A stretch of 49,168 nt of DNA from Faecalitalea cylindroides ATCC 27803 (GTDB lineage: Bacteria > Bacillota_I > Bacilli_A > Erysipelotrichales > Erysipelotrichaceae): positions 1 to 49,168 of the forward strand of contig NZ_KI271042.1 in the NCBI RefSeq assembly GCF_000469305.1, read 5' to 3'. The notes beneath the pieces are model-generated. The model saw only the letters and a program-made list of their open reading frames with translations, was not told the DNA's origin and searched no databases. The position numbers and the translations under genes are program-made. This document shows positions 1 to 8,628 of this stretch, in pieces; the stretch's first letter is position 1, and the number at the start of each line of letters is the position of its first letter.

Positions 1-210
1 AGTTCCTTTCTGACGGTAAGGTTTACGTCCACCACCAGAAACTTCGCTGCGTCCTTTTGTGTCAGCTGTTCCCTGACGACGACTTGCCTGCTGCATTACC
101 AATGCATCAAACAAGCTCTGCTGATTTGGTTCAATTCCAAATACGGCATCGTTAAGTTCCATTGAACCAACGACAGCACCAGTTTGGTTAATAACGTCGA
201 TTGTAGCCAT
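1..210 (-). CDS. rplD: 50S ribosomal protein L4, N-terminal part (cut by window edge)
   Basis: The first 70 codons of L4 are present; the gene runs off the left edge. The translation begins [19 protein letters not shown] and reaches the conserved basic stretch [11 protein letters not shown], typical of the loop of L4 that lines the peptide exit tunnel. Its ATG shares one base with the TAA of rplC (TAATG), so translation is probably coupled. Third gene of the S10 operon. In several bacteria L4 also represses its own operon through the S10 leader; whether it does so here is not shown by the sequence. Confidence 0.95.
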   Translation of the reverse strand, partial: MATIDVINQTGAVVGSMELNDAVFGIEPNQQSLFDALVMQQASRRQGTADTKGRSEVSGGGRKPYRQKGT

Positions 211-905
211 TATTCTTGAACCTCCTTAGTAGCACTGTAGTCAATTAAAGTTACTGGTTCTTTGTCACCCTTAGAAGTCTTAGCAGTGCGAACCATTACT
301 AATCCTTTTTTAGGTCCAGGAACATTTCCTTTAATTAACAAGTAGTTATTTTCCTTATCAACTTTGATAACTGTCAAGTTAGGGTTAGTTGTTGTATAAC
401 CACCTTCCTGACCAGCCATGATAGTACCCTTCATGATACGTCCCTGACGTGAAGTGATACCGTTAGTAGCCAATGAACCGATGTGTCTAATGTTCTTAGA
501 ACCACCGTGTGATTTTGGCCCCTGGTGAGCATTGTTACGAACGATAGTACCGTTGTAACCTTTACCCTTGCTAGTTCCAATAACGTCAACTGTTTCACCA
601 GCTGCGAAGATTGTTACGTCAATTAAATCACCAACGTTAACATCCATATCGCAGTTACGTACTTCTTTGATAAAGCGTTTTGGACTAGTGTTTGCTTTTT
701 TGCAGTGTCCGATGTTTGCTTTTGTAGTACGTTTTTCTTTGATTTCTTCAAATCCTAACTGAACTGCATCATATCCATCACTCTGTGCTGTTTTCTTCTG
801 TAAAACAACGTTTGGAGTTGCTTCAACTACAGTTACCGGGATCAAGACACCATCTTCTGTGAAGACCTGTGTCATTCCTAATTTTCTTCCTAAAAGTCCT
901 TTCAT
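210..905 (-). CDS. rplC: 50S ribosomal protein L3
   Basis: L3 is one of the first proteins to bind 23S rRNA and sits close to the peptidyl transferase centre. The start [15 protein letters not shown] and the central [14 protein letters not shown] and [18 protein letters not shown] regions are diagnostic. At 231 residues it is about 20 longer than the common ~209-residue form, with the extra at the C-terminus (after MVRTAKTSK). A GGAGGT ribosome binding site precedes the ATG. It lies 15 bases after rpsJ and overlaps rplD by one base, so it is part of the S10 operon. Confidence 0.97.
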   Translation of the reverse strand: MKGLLGRKLGMTQVFTEDGVLIPVTVVEATPNVVLQKKTAQSDGYDAVQLGFEEIKEKRTTKANIGHCKKANTSPKRFIKEVRNCDMDVNVGDLIDVTIFAAGETVDVIGTSKGKGYNGTIVRNNAHQGPKSHGGSKNIRHIGSLATNGITSRQGRIMKGTIMAGQEGGYTTTNPNLTVIKVDKENNYLLIKGNVPGPKKGLVMVRTAKTSKGDKEPVTLIDYSATKEVQE

Positions 906-920
906 CTCAAGACACCTCCA

Positions 921-1232
921 TTAAAGTTTAATTTCGATGTCCACACCACTTGGAAGTTCCAATCTCTGTAATGAATCGATTGTTTCCTTAGTAGGTGCAA
1001 CGATCTCAATTAAACGTTTGTGTGTACGCATTTCGAATTGTTCACGTGAATCTTTGTATTTGTGAACAGCACGAAGAATTGTTACAACCTGTTTTTCCGT
1101 TGGTAACGGTACGGGACCAACAACTTTTTTAGCTCCGTGTTTAGTTGCAGCTTCGACGATTTTTTTAGCACTATCATCCAAGATGCGATGTTCATACGCT
1201 TTTAAGCGAATTCTCATAGTATTTTTTGCCAT
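921..1232 (-). CDS. rpsJ: 30S ribosomal protein S10
   Basis: S10 (NusE) is a small-subunit protein that also takes part in transcription antitermination. The 103-residue product has the family length and the conserved [13 protein letters not shown] start, GPVPLPTEK and RTHKRLIEI segments. An AAAGGAGT ribosome binding site lies just upstream of the ATG. It is the first gene of the S10 operon, behind the promoter at 1349-1377 and a leader of about 110 nt with a stable hairpin. Confidence 0.97.
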   Translation of the reverse strand: MAKNTMRIRLKAYEHRILDDSAKKIVEAATKHGAKKVVGPVPLPTEKQVVTILRAVHKYKDSREQFEMRTHKRLIEIVAPTKETIDSLQRLELPSGVDIEIKL

Positions 1233-1281
1233 GTTTTACTCCTTTCGTTTATTCTAGATAAACATGCTCCATACGAATTAC

Positions 1282-1318
1282 CTGACTCCACCCATGACAA
1301 CGCTTTTCAGTGGGTCAG
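1282..1318 (-). promoter_or_regulatory. S10 operon leader hairpin (possible autoregulatory site)
   Basis: In the untranslated leader of rpsJ the minus strand forms CTGAC-CCAC ... GTGG-A-GTCAG: nine pairs with one bulged A and an 18-nt loop. The leader between the predicted transcription start and the ATG is about 110 nt. Firmicute S10 operons are known to carry L4-responsive leaders; that this hairpin is one is my inference from its position, not from a recognised consensus. Confidence 0.5.
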
Positions 1319-1348
1319 CAACCTCGCACTTCCTCGCAATGCCCATAG

Positions 1349-1377
1349 AGTTTACCATAAATAAAAAGGGCATGCAA
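1349..1377 (-). promoter_or_regulatory. Promoter of the S10 operon
   Basis: Minus strand TTGCAT, 17-bp spacer, TAAACT, with an extended -10 (TG one base before the hexamer). It is the only good promoter in the 309-base stretch 1233-1541, which otherwise holds the rpsJ leader, about 130 bases of plain A/T-rich sequence and the terminator of the upstream gene. Confidence 0.75.
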
Positions 1378-1506
1378 GCCTTATTTTTAAAAGATTTTTA
1401 AGTAATGTCAAACACTTAAATCCAACCCTTTTTTATGTGTTTTTTCTACTAATTTCTATCCAATTTCATATATTTAATGATTTTTTATTTCATAAACTTT
1501 CCTAGT

Positions 1507-1537
1507 AAAAAAAGCTTTCGGTTTTATCCGAAAGCTT
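1507..1537 (-). terminator. Intrinsic terminator after the 214-residue membrane protein gene
   Basis: Perfect 10-bp stem AAGCTTTCGG/CCGAAAGCTT with a 6-nt loop, followed on the minus strand by a run of T. It begins four bases after the stop codon and separates the peptidase operon from the S10 operon. Confidence 0.9.
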
Positions 1538-1541
1538 AAGA

Positions 1542-2186
1542 TTAAATCGTAAATTCATCCAACATCTTCTCGAATTTCTTCTTTGATACAAAATGTGCGA
1601 TAAACAAGATGATCAAAGAGAAATCAAATGATACTGGAAGCCATATCTTTAATAAGAAGCACAATACAAAACTTGCTATATCCAAATATAAGTAATCTCT
1701 AGATGCCGTATAGCGTTTAACCAAACGATACTTGATCTTCATATTACGATATAAGAATACGATTGATAAAGCACCTACGATACCATCTACCCAAATATTA
1801 AACAAGAATTTTCCTGTCAATATCGCTACCAGGAAAAAAACCAATAATGTTCCTGTCATAACTATAACGATACCAGACATTACAAATTTACCTTTATCAC
1901 TTTGAACCACTTGCTCCACCATCTTCTTAAAAGAAGAACTTTTTGGCCATGAGCGAAAATCACGAGTTAAATTGGAATCAAGTTTAATTTGATCAAGGCG
2001 ATCTTCCTGAGCATATTTTTCACACTGATCAAAATAATATCTAGCTAAAATATCTTTTTTTGCTGATGTAAAATCTTTCTTATCTAATGTATCTAGAAGT
2101 CGTTTGGCTTCTTTTTCTTTGATCTGTGCACTTTCAGGCAAGCTTGCCTGTACATCCAGCCACTTATATTTTGTATAATCGATCAT
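1542..2186 (-). CDS. Hypothetical membrane protein (214 aa)
   Basis: I do not recognise the family. The first ~100 residues are charged and probably cytoplasmic, with a helical KEKEAKRLLDTLDKKDF segment. Four hydrophobic segments follow, at about residues 103-125, 130-148, 168-182 and 186-203, ending in a short basic tail. The layout resembles DUF1129-type proteins, but this is only an impression. The ATG overlaps the TAA of the M18 peptidase gene by one base (TAATG), so it is likely translated by coupling. An A/G-rich ribosome binding site is weak and distant. A strong terminator follows. Confidence 0.7.
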   Translation of the reverse strand: MIDYTKYKWLDVQASLPESAQIKEKEAKRLLDTLDKKDFTSAKKDILARYYFDQCEKYAQEDRLDQIKLDSNLTRDFRSWPKSSSFKKMVEQVVQSDKGKFVMSGIVIVMTGTLLVFFLVAILTGKFLFNIWVDGIVGALSIVFLYRNMKIKYRLVKRYTASRDYLYLDIASFVLCFLLKIWLPVSFDFSLIILFIAHFVSKKKFEKMLDEFTI

Positions 2187-3505
2187 TATTCGTAAATGAT
2201 CCCTTCAGCTTCATCAATTTTTACATTTGTATTATAGAAAGCTGTCAAAGATTCAACTGCATACCCTGTATCTTTGATACCAGCTGTTTCATAACATGAA
2301 TGCATAGCCAACTGAGGAAGACCAAAGTCAACAGCATGCACACTTACCTGTGTATTTGACAAGTTGCCAAGAGTAGATCCACCCACTACATCTGAGCGGT
2401 TTGCAAATGTCTGTACCGGCACACCTGCTTTATTACAGATACCTGTGAACAAGGCACGGCTGAAAGCATCTGTTGTATATTTCTGGTTTGCACTTTCTTT
2501 GATGACGATACCCTTATTCATATATGAACAGTTTACCTGGTCTGTCTTTTCTGGATGGTTTGGATGAACAGCATGTGCATTATCGCAGCTTACCAGGAAT
2601 GATCTTGCGACTGCCTGATAATATTCATCCGCTGTTTTTCCTAGACAACCATTTACTCTTTGAAGAACATCATACAAGAATGTAGACATTGCACCTTGTT
2701 TTGTATTTGAACCAACTTCTTCATTATCGAAACAAGCATATACATTAACGGCATGATCATTATTTGAATCTAAGAAAGCTTTCAAAGATACGAATGCACA
2801 CTGCAAGTCATCTAATTTAGGTGTTGATACAAATTCATCCTTCAATCCCCAGATAACTGGTTTTTGACGGTTTACCAAGAATAGGTCTTTTGCAAGGATC
2901 TGAGATACTTCTACCCCTAACTCATCAGCAACCATTTGATCAAAAGCACCTTTTTTCAATTCACCTGTAGAGAATAATGGGCAAAGATCAATCTGGCGAT
3001 TATAAGAATAACCATTGTTGATTTCACGATTGAAGTGAATTGCGACATTTGGAATGATCAAGATATCTTTATCAATATAAAGAAGTTTACTTTCAACTTT
3101 ATTTCCTGTCTGCACCAATACACGACCAGCTACAGTCAATGGGCGATCAAACCATGTTGAATCGATCATGCCACCATAAGCTTCTACATCTAAACGTAGA
3201 TATTCACCCTGTCCTGTTAATTCAGGAACGCTTTTTACTTTATATGTAGGTGAATCAGAATGTGATGCAGTCATCTGGAAATGATAATCATCCAATTCTT
3301 TTCCTACTTTAAAAGCAACAACACTTGAATGATTGCGGATCGTATAATATTTTCCACCTTTTTCAACTGTCCATGTTTTTCCTTCTGGTAAATAAGTAAA
3401 TCCATCCTTATCTAAATATGTACGAATTGTTTTGATTGAATGAAACATACTTGGGCTGTCTTGAATAAATGACAGTAATTCTTTTGTAATTTCAATATTG
3501 TTCAT
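2186..3505 (-). CDS. M18 family aminopeptidase
   Basis: A zinc metallopeptidase that releases N-terminal (often acidic) residues from peptides in the cytoplasm. Metal-ligand regions of the family are visible: ASHSDSP (His82, Asp84), DNEEVGSNTKQGA with the catalytic Glu pair near residue 267, SCDNAHAVHPNHP, and a C-terminal AMHSCYETAG histidine. The length of 439 residues fits the family. I chose the ATG of MNNIEITKEL because GGGAGG lies 9 bases upstream; an upstream in-frame ATG 14 codons earlier has no ribosome binding site. It is cotranscribed with the membrane protein gene downstream and lies after the APC permease, suggesting peptide or amino acid use. Confidence 0.93.
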   Translation of the reverse strand: MNNIEITKELLSFIQDSPSMFHSIKTIRTYLDKDGFTYLPEGKTWTVEKGGKYYTIRNHSSVVAFKVGKELDDYHFQMTASHSDSPTYKVKSVPELTGQGEYLRLDVEAYGGMIDSTWFDRPLTVAGRVLVQTGNKVESKLLYIDKDILIIPNVAIHFNREINNGYSYNRQIDLCPLFSTGELKKGAFDQMVADELGVEVSQILAKDLFLVNRQKPVIWGLKDEFVSTPKLDDLQCAFVSLKAFLDSNNDHAVNVYACFDNEEVGSNTKQGAMSTFLYDVLQRVNGCLGKTADEYYQAVARSFLVSCDNAHAVHPNHPEKTDQVNCSYMNKGIVIKESANQKYTTDAFSRALFTGICNKAGVPVQTFANRSDVVGGSTLGNLSNTQVSVHAVDFGLPQLAMHSCYETAGIKDTGYAVESLTAFYNTNVKIDEAEGIIYE

Positions 3506-3550
3506 TTTGTGAATCCTCCCTTTTTCAAGAATACCATTATTCTTCATAAA

Positions 3551-3586
3551 AGAAAAGAAACCAGCTCAAAAACCGGTTTCTTTTTA
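3551..3586 (-). terminator. Intrinsic terminator after the APC permease gene
   Basis: Stem AAAAGAAACC/GGTTTCTTTT (10 bp) around a 12-nt loop, with T-rich sequence following on the minus strand. It lies 10 bases past the permease stop codon. Confidence 0.8.
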
Positions 3587-3595
3587 TCGATGATC

Positions 3596-5032
3596 TTAAG
3601 CTTCTTTTGCGTCCTGAGCTTTACGAATAGCTGGCAAGATCAATCCTAATGCTGTTAACACGAATGGAGTAACAACGTTAAGGATCATTGTGAACATATC
3701 ATCAGAATACATACCTAAGATACAGCAAGCCAATGTTACGATAAAACACCAAGCACCGAATACCATACCTACAGTTCTATTCTTAACAAACTTATATTCA
3801 CGTTTAAATTTTTCTCCAGCTTTAACAAGCATAAAGTACGCGAAGAATGTCCATAAGTAACGAAGAGGCATACATACAGAGTTCAATTTATTCAACTGAG
3901 CCAATACTTCTGCAGCACCTGAACCCATCATTTGAACTACGATGATTGCTCCTGAAAGAATAACTACCATCCAAATACCATTGATATAAGCACCAACATC
4001 GTTCTGTTTCAATAATTGTTTTGGAACATACTGACGAGTATTTGGATCATCAAGCAACATACGTAATGGAGCATCGATACTTACTACTAATGTAGAGAAC
4101 TGTCCGATAGCATTACATGCAGCATAAATAATCATTAACAAGTTACCAACACCATAGTATTCTCCAAGTTTTTCAAATGCCCAATATGCACCATTAGCGA
4201 TATAAGCAGTTTGAGATTCTGCAGATGCGAATACAACTTCAGGATCAAACATCATACCCATAGCAATAGTACCGAAAATTGCACAAATGATAACCATGAT
4301 AGCAGCGAAGATCATACTCTTAGGGAACTGTTTTCCAGGGTTTCCTTCAACTTTATTGATATAAGGAGAAATCTTTTCGATACCACCAACAGCAAATACC
4401 AAGATAGACAAGTTTGTAAAATAGCTTACATCGAATGTTGGAATCAAGTTATCCAAGCTGAAGTCCATATTAACAAATCCACCATTAGGGTTGATAACTG
4501 GAGCAGCAAACATCAATAAGATGTAAAGAATACTCATAACAAACATACTAGAACCTGCTAAAGTAGCAAGTTTCTTCAATGGGTTCAAACCACGGCTTGC
4601 AACCCAGCAGAAGAACAAGAATACTGCCAAAGTAGCTAACTGTACGTACAATGTAGGGAATGTATCGTAAGTTTCTGCATTTTGGAACACCATCCAGCTC
4701 AACGCTTTCAAACCACCAGAACCTTTTGATGCGATATAAGTTACATGGCATGCCCAATAAGTCCATCCTGCATAATACGCAACTTTTGAACCAGTAGTTT
4801 CACGGACCCAAGAAGTAACACCACCACCTAGATCTTTAAATGCTGAACCTAACTCACCAACCATTAACGCATTTGGTACGAAGTAAAGAGCAAACATCAA
4901 GATCCAAGAGAAGATTACCTGGATTCCATTGAAGTACATAAATCCATTTACGACATTTCCAAATCCCCATAGAGTTGAGAAACACATAAATGAAAGCATG
5001 TACCATTTGATTTTCTTTTGAGAATTATCCAT
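3596..5032 (-). CDS. APC superfamily amino acid permease (YjeM/GadC-like)
   Basis: A multi-pass inner-membrane amino acid transporter with roughly 12-13 hydrophobic segments over 478 residues. The first helix carries the small-residue bend FSTLWGFGNVVNG, and GELGSAFKDLGGG is the conserved loop after helix 2. LVFAVGGIEKISPYIN corresponds to the helix-6 substrate region of the glutamate/GABA-antiporter branch. Substrate is not readable from the sequence. The start at MDNSQKK is preferred because AAAGGAGAG lies upstream; a further ATG 10 codons earlier lacks one. It has its own promoter at 5065-5093 and sits next to the interrupted LysR gene, which may once have regulated it. Confidence 0.85.
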   Translation of the reverse strand: MDNSQKKIKWYMLSFMCFSTLWGFGNVVNGFMYFNGIQVIFSWILMFALYFVPNALMVGELGSAFKDLGGGVTSWVRETTGSKVAYYAGWTYWACHVTYIASKGSGGLKALSWMVFQNAETYDTFPTLYVQLATLAVFLFFCWVASRGLNPLKKLATLAGSSMFVMSILYILLMFAAPVINPNGGFVNMDFSLDNLIPTFDVSYFTNLSILVFAVGGIEKISPYINKVEGNPGKQFPKSMIFAAIMVIICAIFGTIAMGMMFDPEVVFASAESQTAYIANGAYWAFEKLGEYYGVGNLLMIIYAACNAIGQFSTLVVSIDAPLRMLLDDPNTRQYVPKQLLKQNDVGAYINGIWMVVILSGAIIVVQMMGSGAAEVLAQLNKLNSVCMPLRYLWTFFAYFMLVKAGEKFKREYKFVKNRTVGMVFGAWCFIVTLACCILGMYSDDMFTMILNVVTPFVLTALGLILPAIRKAQDAKEA

Positions 5033-5064
5033 TATATAGTTCTCTCCTTTCAATACGTACACAT

Positions 5065-5093
5065 ATAATCACATATTATTGATAAAATGTCAA
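5065..5093 (-). promoter_or_regulatory. Promoter of the APC permease gene
   Basis: A perfect -35 TTGACA with a 17-bp spacer to GATTAT (or 18 bp to ATTATA) on the minus strand, about 33 bases upstream of the permease ATG. Confidence 0.6.
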
Positions 5094-5173
5094 AGAAACG
5101 TTGAAAAAAAGTTAAAGATATTTGCACAAATGTTAAATATCCTTGAACTTTTTGACAATTTTTTATGTTTTTT

Positions 5174-6010
5174 TCAATGATTTACTTTTTCTAAACCCTC
5201 ATTTTCATTTTCAAGATATGCCAACCCTATTTCAATATCTGTTGAAAAATCAATAGGAAGACATTTTACCTTTCCTTGCCAGACTTTTGCAATCAAGCTA
5301 TGCTCAACACTAATCCCCAATCCGGCTTCTACCATCGTATATGTAACAAACACATCTTTTGTTGCCAGCCTGGTGTTTGGAACTATGTGATATTTTTTAA
5401 AGATTCTAGCATAATCTGTATTCTCACCAACATGGGTTGCGATAAAAGGCTCCTTTTTTAACTGTTCAATCAAAATTGAATTCTTTTTTGCAAGTTTATG
5501 ATTTTCGGATACCCATGCAACAAGCTTATCCTTATATAAAGGAATCCACTTATGATTACCTTCTCGTTTAGAAATAATACAAGCATCTATTTCATGATTT
5601 TCAACAGATTTTAATAGATTTGAACTATAATCGTGAATCAACTCTATTTCAATTTTAGAATAAACTTTTTGAAATTCTTTTGTAATATCTCCTAACCAAC
5701 TAAGATACGCATGGTGTGCACATCCTATCTTAATTCTTCCTTGTGGTTGTTCTGATATCGTTTCTACTTATTTATCACACATCTCATTTTGTTCTACCAA
5801 TTGACGAATCGAAGGAAGGATATCAAGACATTTTTTTGTAGAAATTACTCCTCCCCGATTTCGATATAATAACTTTAAACCTATATCATGTTCAAAAGTT
5901 GACATCATTTTGCTGATTCCTGAAGTTGTGATATTTAGCTTTCCCGCTGCGGCAAAAAGACTTCCAGTATCTATCGCATAAATCAATGCCCTACACCTAT
6001 CGATATCCAT
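5174..6010 (-). pseudogene. LysR family transcriptional regulator interrupted by an in-frame TAA
   Basis: Read through, the frame encodes 278 residues, the normal LysR length. Residues 1-60 hold the winged helix-turn-helix (SLFAAAGKLNITTSGISKMM). The effector-binding domain starts near residue 88 (PQGRIKIGCAHHAYLSW) and ends with the usual GLGISVEHSL and final strand. Codon 81, at 5768-5770, is TAA in an otherwise intact frame: the reading frame before and after is the same and no base is missing. The ATG has a strong AGGAGG site, so an 80-residue DNA-binding fragment would be made. It lies between the GGCT terminator and the APC permease. It could be a recent nonsense mutation or a sequencing error; recoding is unlikely for TAA. 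Confidence 0.85.
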
Positions 6011-6044
6011 ATCTGATCCTCCTGACTAAAAAATACTACCTAAA

Positions 6045-6073
6045 AATGAGAAAAAGAAGGAGCGTTCCTTCTT
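6045..6073 (-). terminator. Intrinsic terminator of the DUF969-DUF979-pcp-GGCT operon
   Basis: Stem AAGAAGGA/TCCTTCTT with a 4-nt loop directly after the GGCT stop codon, followed by T-rich sequence on the minus strand. It separates the operon from the LysR gene. Confidence 0.8.
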
Positions 6074-6532
6074 CTATCTCTTACATTTTGCATAAGCCTC
6101 TTCCAAGAATCTAGTGTCAAGATCATTATCTCGAAATCCTTGTTCAACTCTTCTATAATACGATTCAGATGGAGTTGAAATCTCATATGACGGATCCATT
6201 TCATAAAAGAAAGCTTGTTTAATGCTTCCATCATCCATGAAAACATCACATTTACTACGTCCATACAATTTAGGATATTCTTCATATTCATCTAAAGATT
6301 TTAAATCATTTTCCGAAATTTTAAACAAACATACATTTACTTTTTTTGCAGAGTTAGGTCGAACATTCAAATATGCTCTTCCTGCTTCACCACAAAATAA
6401 AAGTTCATATCCTTCAATGGTTCCTGTTCCTTCATGCTTAGCATCAGGACAACGTTTTTTCATTTCTTCTAAATTCATATTACTGCCATATGCAGCATAA
6501 TAAAGATCTAAATACTTTATATTACTCATCAT
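6074..6532 (-). CDS. Gamma-glutamylcyclotransferase (AIG2-like) family protein
   Basis: This fold cyclises gamma-glutamyl amines or dipeptides and releases 5-oxoproline. The signature loop YGSN (in YYAAYGSNMN) binds the gamma-glutamyl group, and LDEYEEYPKLY carries the expected catalytic glutamate. The length of 152 residues is normal. It is the last gene of the operon: its tandem ATG ATG follows directly on the TAG of the GyrI-like gene, with AAGGTG as ribosome binding site, and a terminator follows. Being in one operon with pyroglutamyl peptidase, it points to 5-oxoproline as the shared product. The true substrate is unknown. Confidence 0.85.
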   Translation of the reverse strand: MMSNIKYLDLYYAAYGSNMNLEEMKKRCPDAKHEGTGTIEGYELLFCGEAGRAYLNVRPNSAKKVNVCLFKISENDLKSLDEYEEYPKLYGRSKCDVFMDDGSIKQAFFYEMDPSYEISTPSESYYRRVEQGFRDNDLDTRFLEEAYAKCKR

Positions 6533-7015
6533 CTACACCTTATCTTTCTGTATCGGCTTTATGCAAAACCAAAGTTCCATAACCATTTTTGTCGCCTTTC
6601 GAAAACGCCTCTTACGATAATGATACACTTCCAGATCTTGCCATGCATCATCTTGATCAAAGTCCTGATATGGAAGCCAATCTTGATAAAACTTCTTTCT
6701 TAATTCTGCGACTTTAGCTGGCAACAAGGCTTGAGTATGATATTTGACTGGAACTTTTACAATCCACTGCCCTTTTTCAATTTTTAAAGAAGCCATCTGT
6801 TTGTTTGCTTTTTCAGTCATATCTCCCATAAATAACTTTTTGCTTGATGTCGCAACCACTGTATAAACAGGTTTTTTTAAATGTTTGATTTGAGGTTTGA
6901 TTTTTGCATATTTTTTACTGATAGTCTTTAAATCTTCAAACAATGTATCTGAATTTGTTTCCATCATTACCCCTGAAAGATAGATAGTCTCATCCAATTG
7001 TTGAGGATCAAACAT
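6533..7015 (-). CDS. GyrI-like small-molecule-binding domain protein
   Basis: A single-domain protein of 160 residues resembling GyrI-like/AraC effector-binding domains (SHS2 fold). These bind small molecules; some act as drug-binding or cyclopropanoid hydrolase proteins. Supporting features are the beta strand KPVYTVVATSS, a central basic region, and the closing DAWQDLEVYHYRK ... MELWFCIKPI, which matches the usual acidic residue before a terminal WxPIK strand. There is no DNA-binding domain. Its ATG overlaps the TAA of pcp by one base, so it is translationally coupled within the operon. A role as a sensor or scavenger of the operon's substrate is speculation. Confidence 0.6.
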   Translation of the reverse strand: MFDPQQLDETIYLSGVMMETNSDTLFEDLKTISKKYAKIKPQIKHLKKPVYTVVATSSKKLFMGDMTEKANKQMASLKIEKGQWIVKVPVKYHTQALLPAKVAELRKKFYQDWLPYQDFDQDDAWQDLEVYHYRKRRFRKATKMVMELWFCIKPIQKDKV

Positions 7016-7659
7016 TAATGCGTTGTTCCTCCTTGTGCCATGATATCTGTTGGATTTTCTATAATGGCTTCAATACTTAACTCTATACCTCTAGCAATAT
7101 CATTTAGATTCATGCCTGGTGTTCCAGCTGGCTGATTGACAGTTTGACTTGTAGCATATGGTACATGCATAAAACCACCCTTTATATTTGGATATTTTGT
7201 ATTTAAGGCATGCAGTACACAATACAACATGGCATTACATACATAGGTACCAGCTGTATAACTAACGGATGCAGGAATACCATTTTCTTTCATTTTTTCA
7301 ACCATAGCATATACTGGTAATTGAGTAAAATATGCTGCAGGTCCACCCTCAACTAAAGGTTGATTGAAAGGCTGATCTCCATCATTATCTGGTATTCTTG
7401 CCTGTGCGTAATTGATTCCTACAAATTCTGGAGTTATTTGTGAGCGCCCTCCAGCTTGACCGATACAGAATACATAATCTGGATGATATTTTTCAATCGC
7501 ATCAATTGTTGCCTGAGGCCCTTTCTTAAATACTGTAGGAACTTCTAGTTTAATAATTTCGGCTCCTTCAATACAATCTGGAATTAATTTTACTGCTTCA
7601 AAAGCAGGGTTTATTTTTTCTCCTCCGAATGGATCGAAACCTGTAACTAATATCTTCAT
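7015..7659 (-). CDS. pcp: Pyroglutamyl peptidase I (pyrrolidone-carboxylate peptidase)
   Basis: A cytoplasmic cysteine peptidase (family C15) that removes N-terminal 5-oxoproline from peptides. The N-terminus MKILVTGFDPFGGEKINP is diagnostic. The catalytic triad is in place: Glu78 in GQAGGRSQITPE, Cys141 in GTYVCNAMLY and His165 in GGFMHVPY. The 214-residue length is standard. An AGGAGG site precedes the ATG and the gene starts 10 bases after DUF979. Association with DUF969/DUF979 membrane proteins is, to my knowledge, recurrent in Bacillota and suggests that they move 5-oxoproline or pyroglutamyl peptides. Confidence 0.96.
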   Translation of the reverse strand: MKILVTGFDPFGGEKINPAFEAVKLIPDCIEGAEIIKLEVPTVFKKGPQATIDAIEKYHPDYVFCIGQAGGRSQITPEFVGINYAQARIPDNDGDQPFNQPLVEGGPAAYFTQLPVYAMVEKMKENGIPASVSYTAGTYVCNAMLYCVLHALNTKYPNIKGGFMHVPYATSQTVNQPAGTPGMNLNDIARGIELSIEAIIENPTDIMAQGGTTH

Positions 7660-7669
7660 GTCAAACCTC

Positions 7670-8626
7670 CTAAGATAAAATGATCATCATAACAGTTTGG
7701 ATAACCAGCATGATTACTGCAATCAAAATCTGATTCTTAATAACTCCGTTATTATCCTTCATCTCCAACACCGCGACTGGAACCATATTAAAGTTAGCAG
7801 CCATCGGTGTACATAAAGTACCACAATAACCACAAGTTAGAGCTAGAGAGCCTACAATTACCGGGTCAGCGCCATAAGCTAGTACAAAAGGCGCACCAAT
7901 TCCAACGGTCATGACCGTGATAGCTGCAAATGCATTTCCCATAATCATTGTAAATAAGGCCATACCAACACAATAAACGATCATACCAATAACGATATTA
8001 CCTTCTGGAATTACGTTGGCAACCAAACCTGAAAGAACATCGCCTACTCCAGCAGCAGTAAATACCGATCCTAAAGCAGCCAGCAATGTAGGTAACATGC
8101 TCAATGGGCCAACAATATCCATCATCCTGCGACAATCATGCATGATAATAGACGGTGTATTGTCTTTAGAATAAGCCAATAGCATAATAAAGGCTACTAA
8201 TACACCAACACCCATACCTACTAAAGGAGAAATTGGAGTTACCAAAGCAAAGGCTAGAGCACATACACCTATTGATAATGCAGGTATAAAAATTTTCATA
8301 CCAATTTTTTTGTAATTTTTCTCTGTTTCCTCGTTAGATGGTGCCGGTTCAGAACCTACCCCAACTTGTTTTAATATTGGACTCAATACCATCAAAACCA
8401 TTAATATACCCGTATACAAAGGTGGAATCCATGGTCCAATCACAAACATTAATCCAAGCAAAAACCAGAAAATAAACGAACCATATCGTTTCTTATTCTC
8501 TTTATCCTGTAAATTTCTAAAAGCTACATACAAAGTAATTAAACCTATCACAAAATATAATACTTCAAGAAGCTTATCTGACATTGTGATATCTACACTC
8601 ATAAAATATTCAATAGGATTTGTCAT
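7670..8626 (-). CDS. DUF979 family membrane protein (putative permease component)
   Basis: A 318-residue, multi-helix membrane protein of the DUF979 family, recognised by the LYFVIGLITLYVAFRNLQD start and the C-terminal TCGYCGTLCTPMAANFNMVP segment. About nine hydrophobic helices are visible, with a cytoplasmic acidic loop near residues 90-105. Its partner DUF969 lies 2 bases upstream, so the two are translated in tandem; the ribosome binding site AAGGAG overlaps the end of the DUF969 gene. The pair is generally treated as a two-part permease of unknown substrate. The pcp and GGCT neighbours make 5-oxoproline or pyroglutamyl peptides the best guess. Confidence 0.85.
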   Translation of the reverse strand: MTNPIEYFMSVDITMSDKLLEVLYFVIGLITLYVAFRNLQDKENKKRYGSFIFWFLLGLMFVIGPWIPPLYTGILMVLMVLSPILKQVGVGSEPAPSNEETEKNYKKIGMKIFIPALSIGVCALAFALVTPISPLVGMGVGVLVAFIMLLAYSKDNTPSIIMHDCRRMMDIVGPLSMLPTLLAALGSVFTAAGVGDVLSGLVANVIPEGNIVIGMIVYCVGMALFTMIMGNAFAAITVMTVGIGAPFVLAYGADPVIVGSLALTCGYCGTLCTPMAANFNMVPVAVLEMKDNNGVIKNQILIAVIMLVIQTVMMIILS

Positions 8627-8628
8627 GA

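Noticed and set aside
1378-1506. Small RNA gene in the gap before rpsJ
   Set aside because: The stretch is plain A/T-rich sequence without a promoter-terminator pair of its own.
5033-5173. A small gene or riboswitch between the APC permease and LysR genes
   Set aside because: There is no open frame with a ribosome binding site and no stable paired structure; only the permease promoter is supported.
5768-5770. Possible selenocysteine or other recoding at the LysR stop
   Set aside because: The codon is TAA, which is not used for selenocysteine or pyrrolysine, and no downstream structure is evident.
6040-6291. An 83-codon minus-strand frame overlapping the GGCT gene
   Set aside because: It is in another frame of a clearly conserved protein, with no ribosome binding site.
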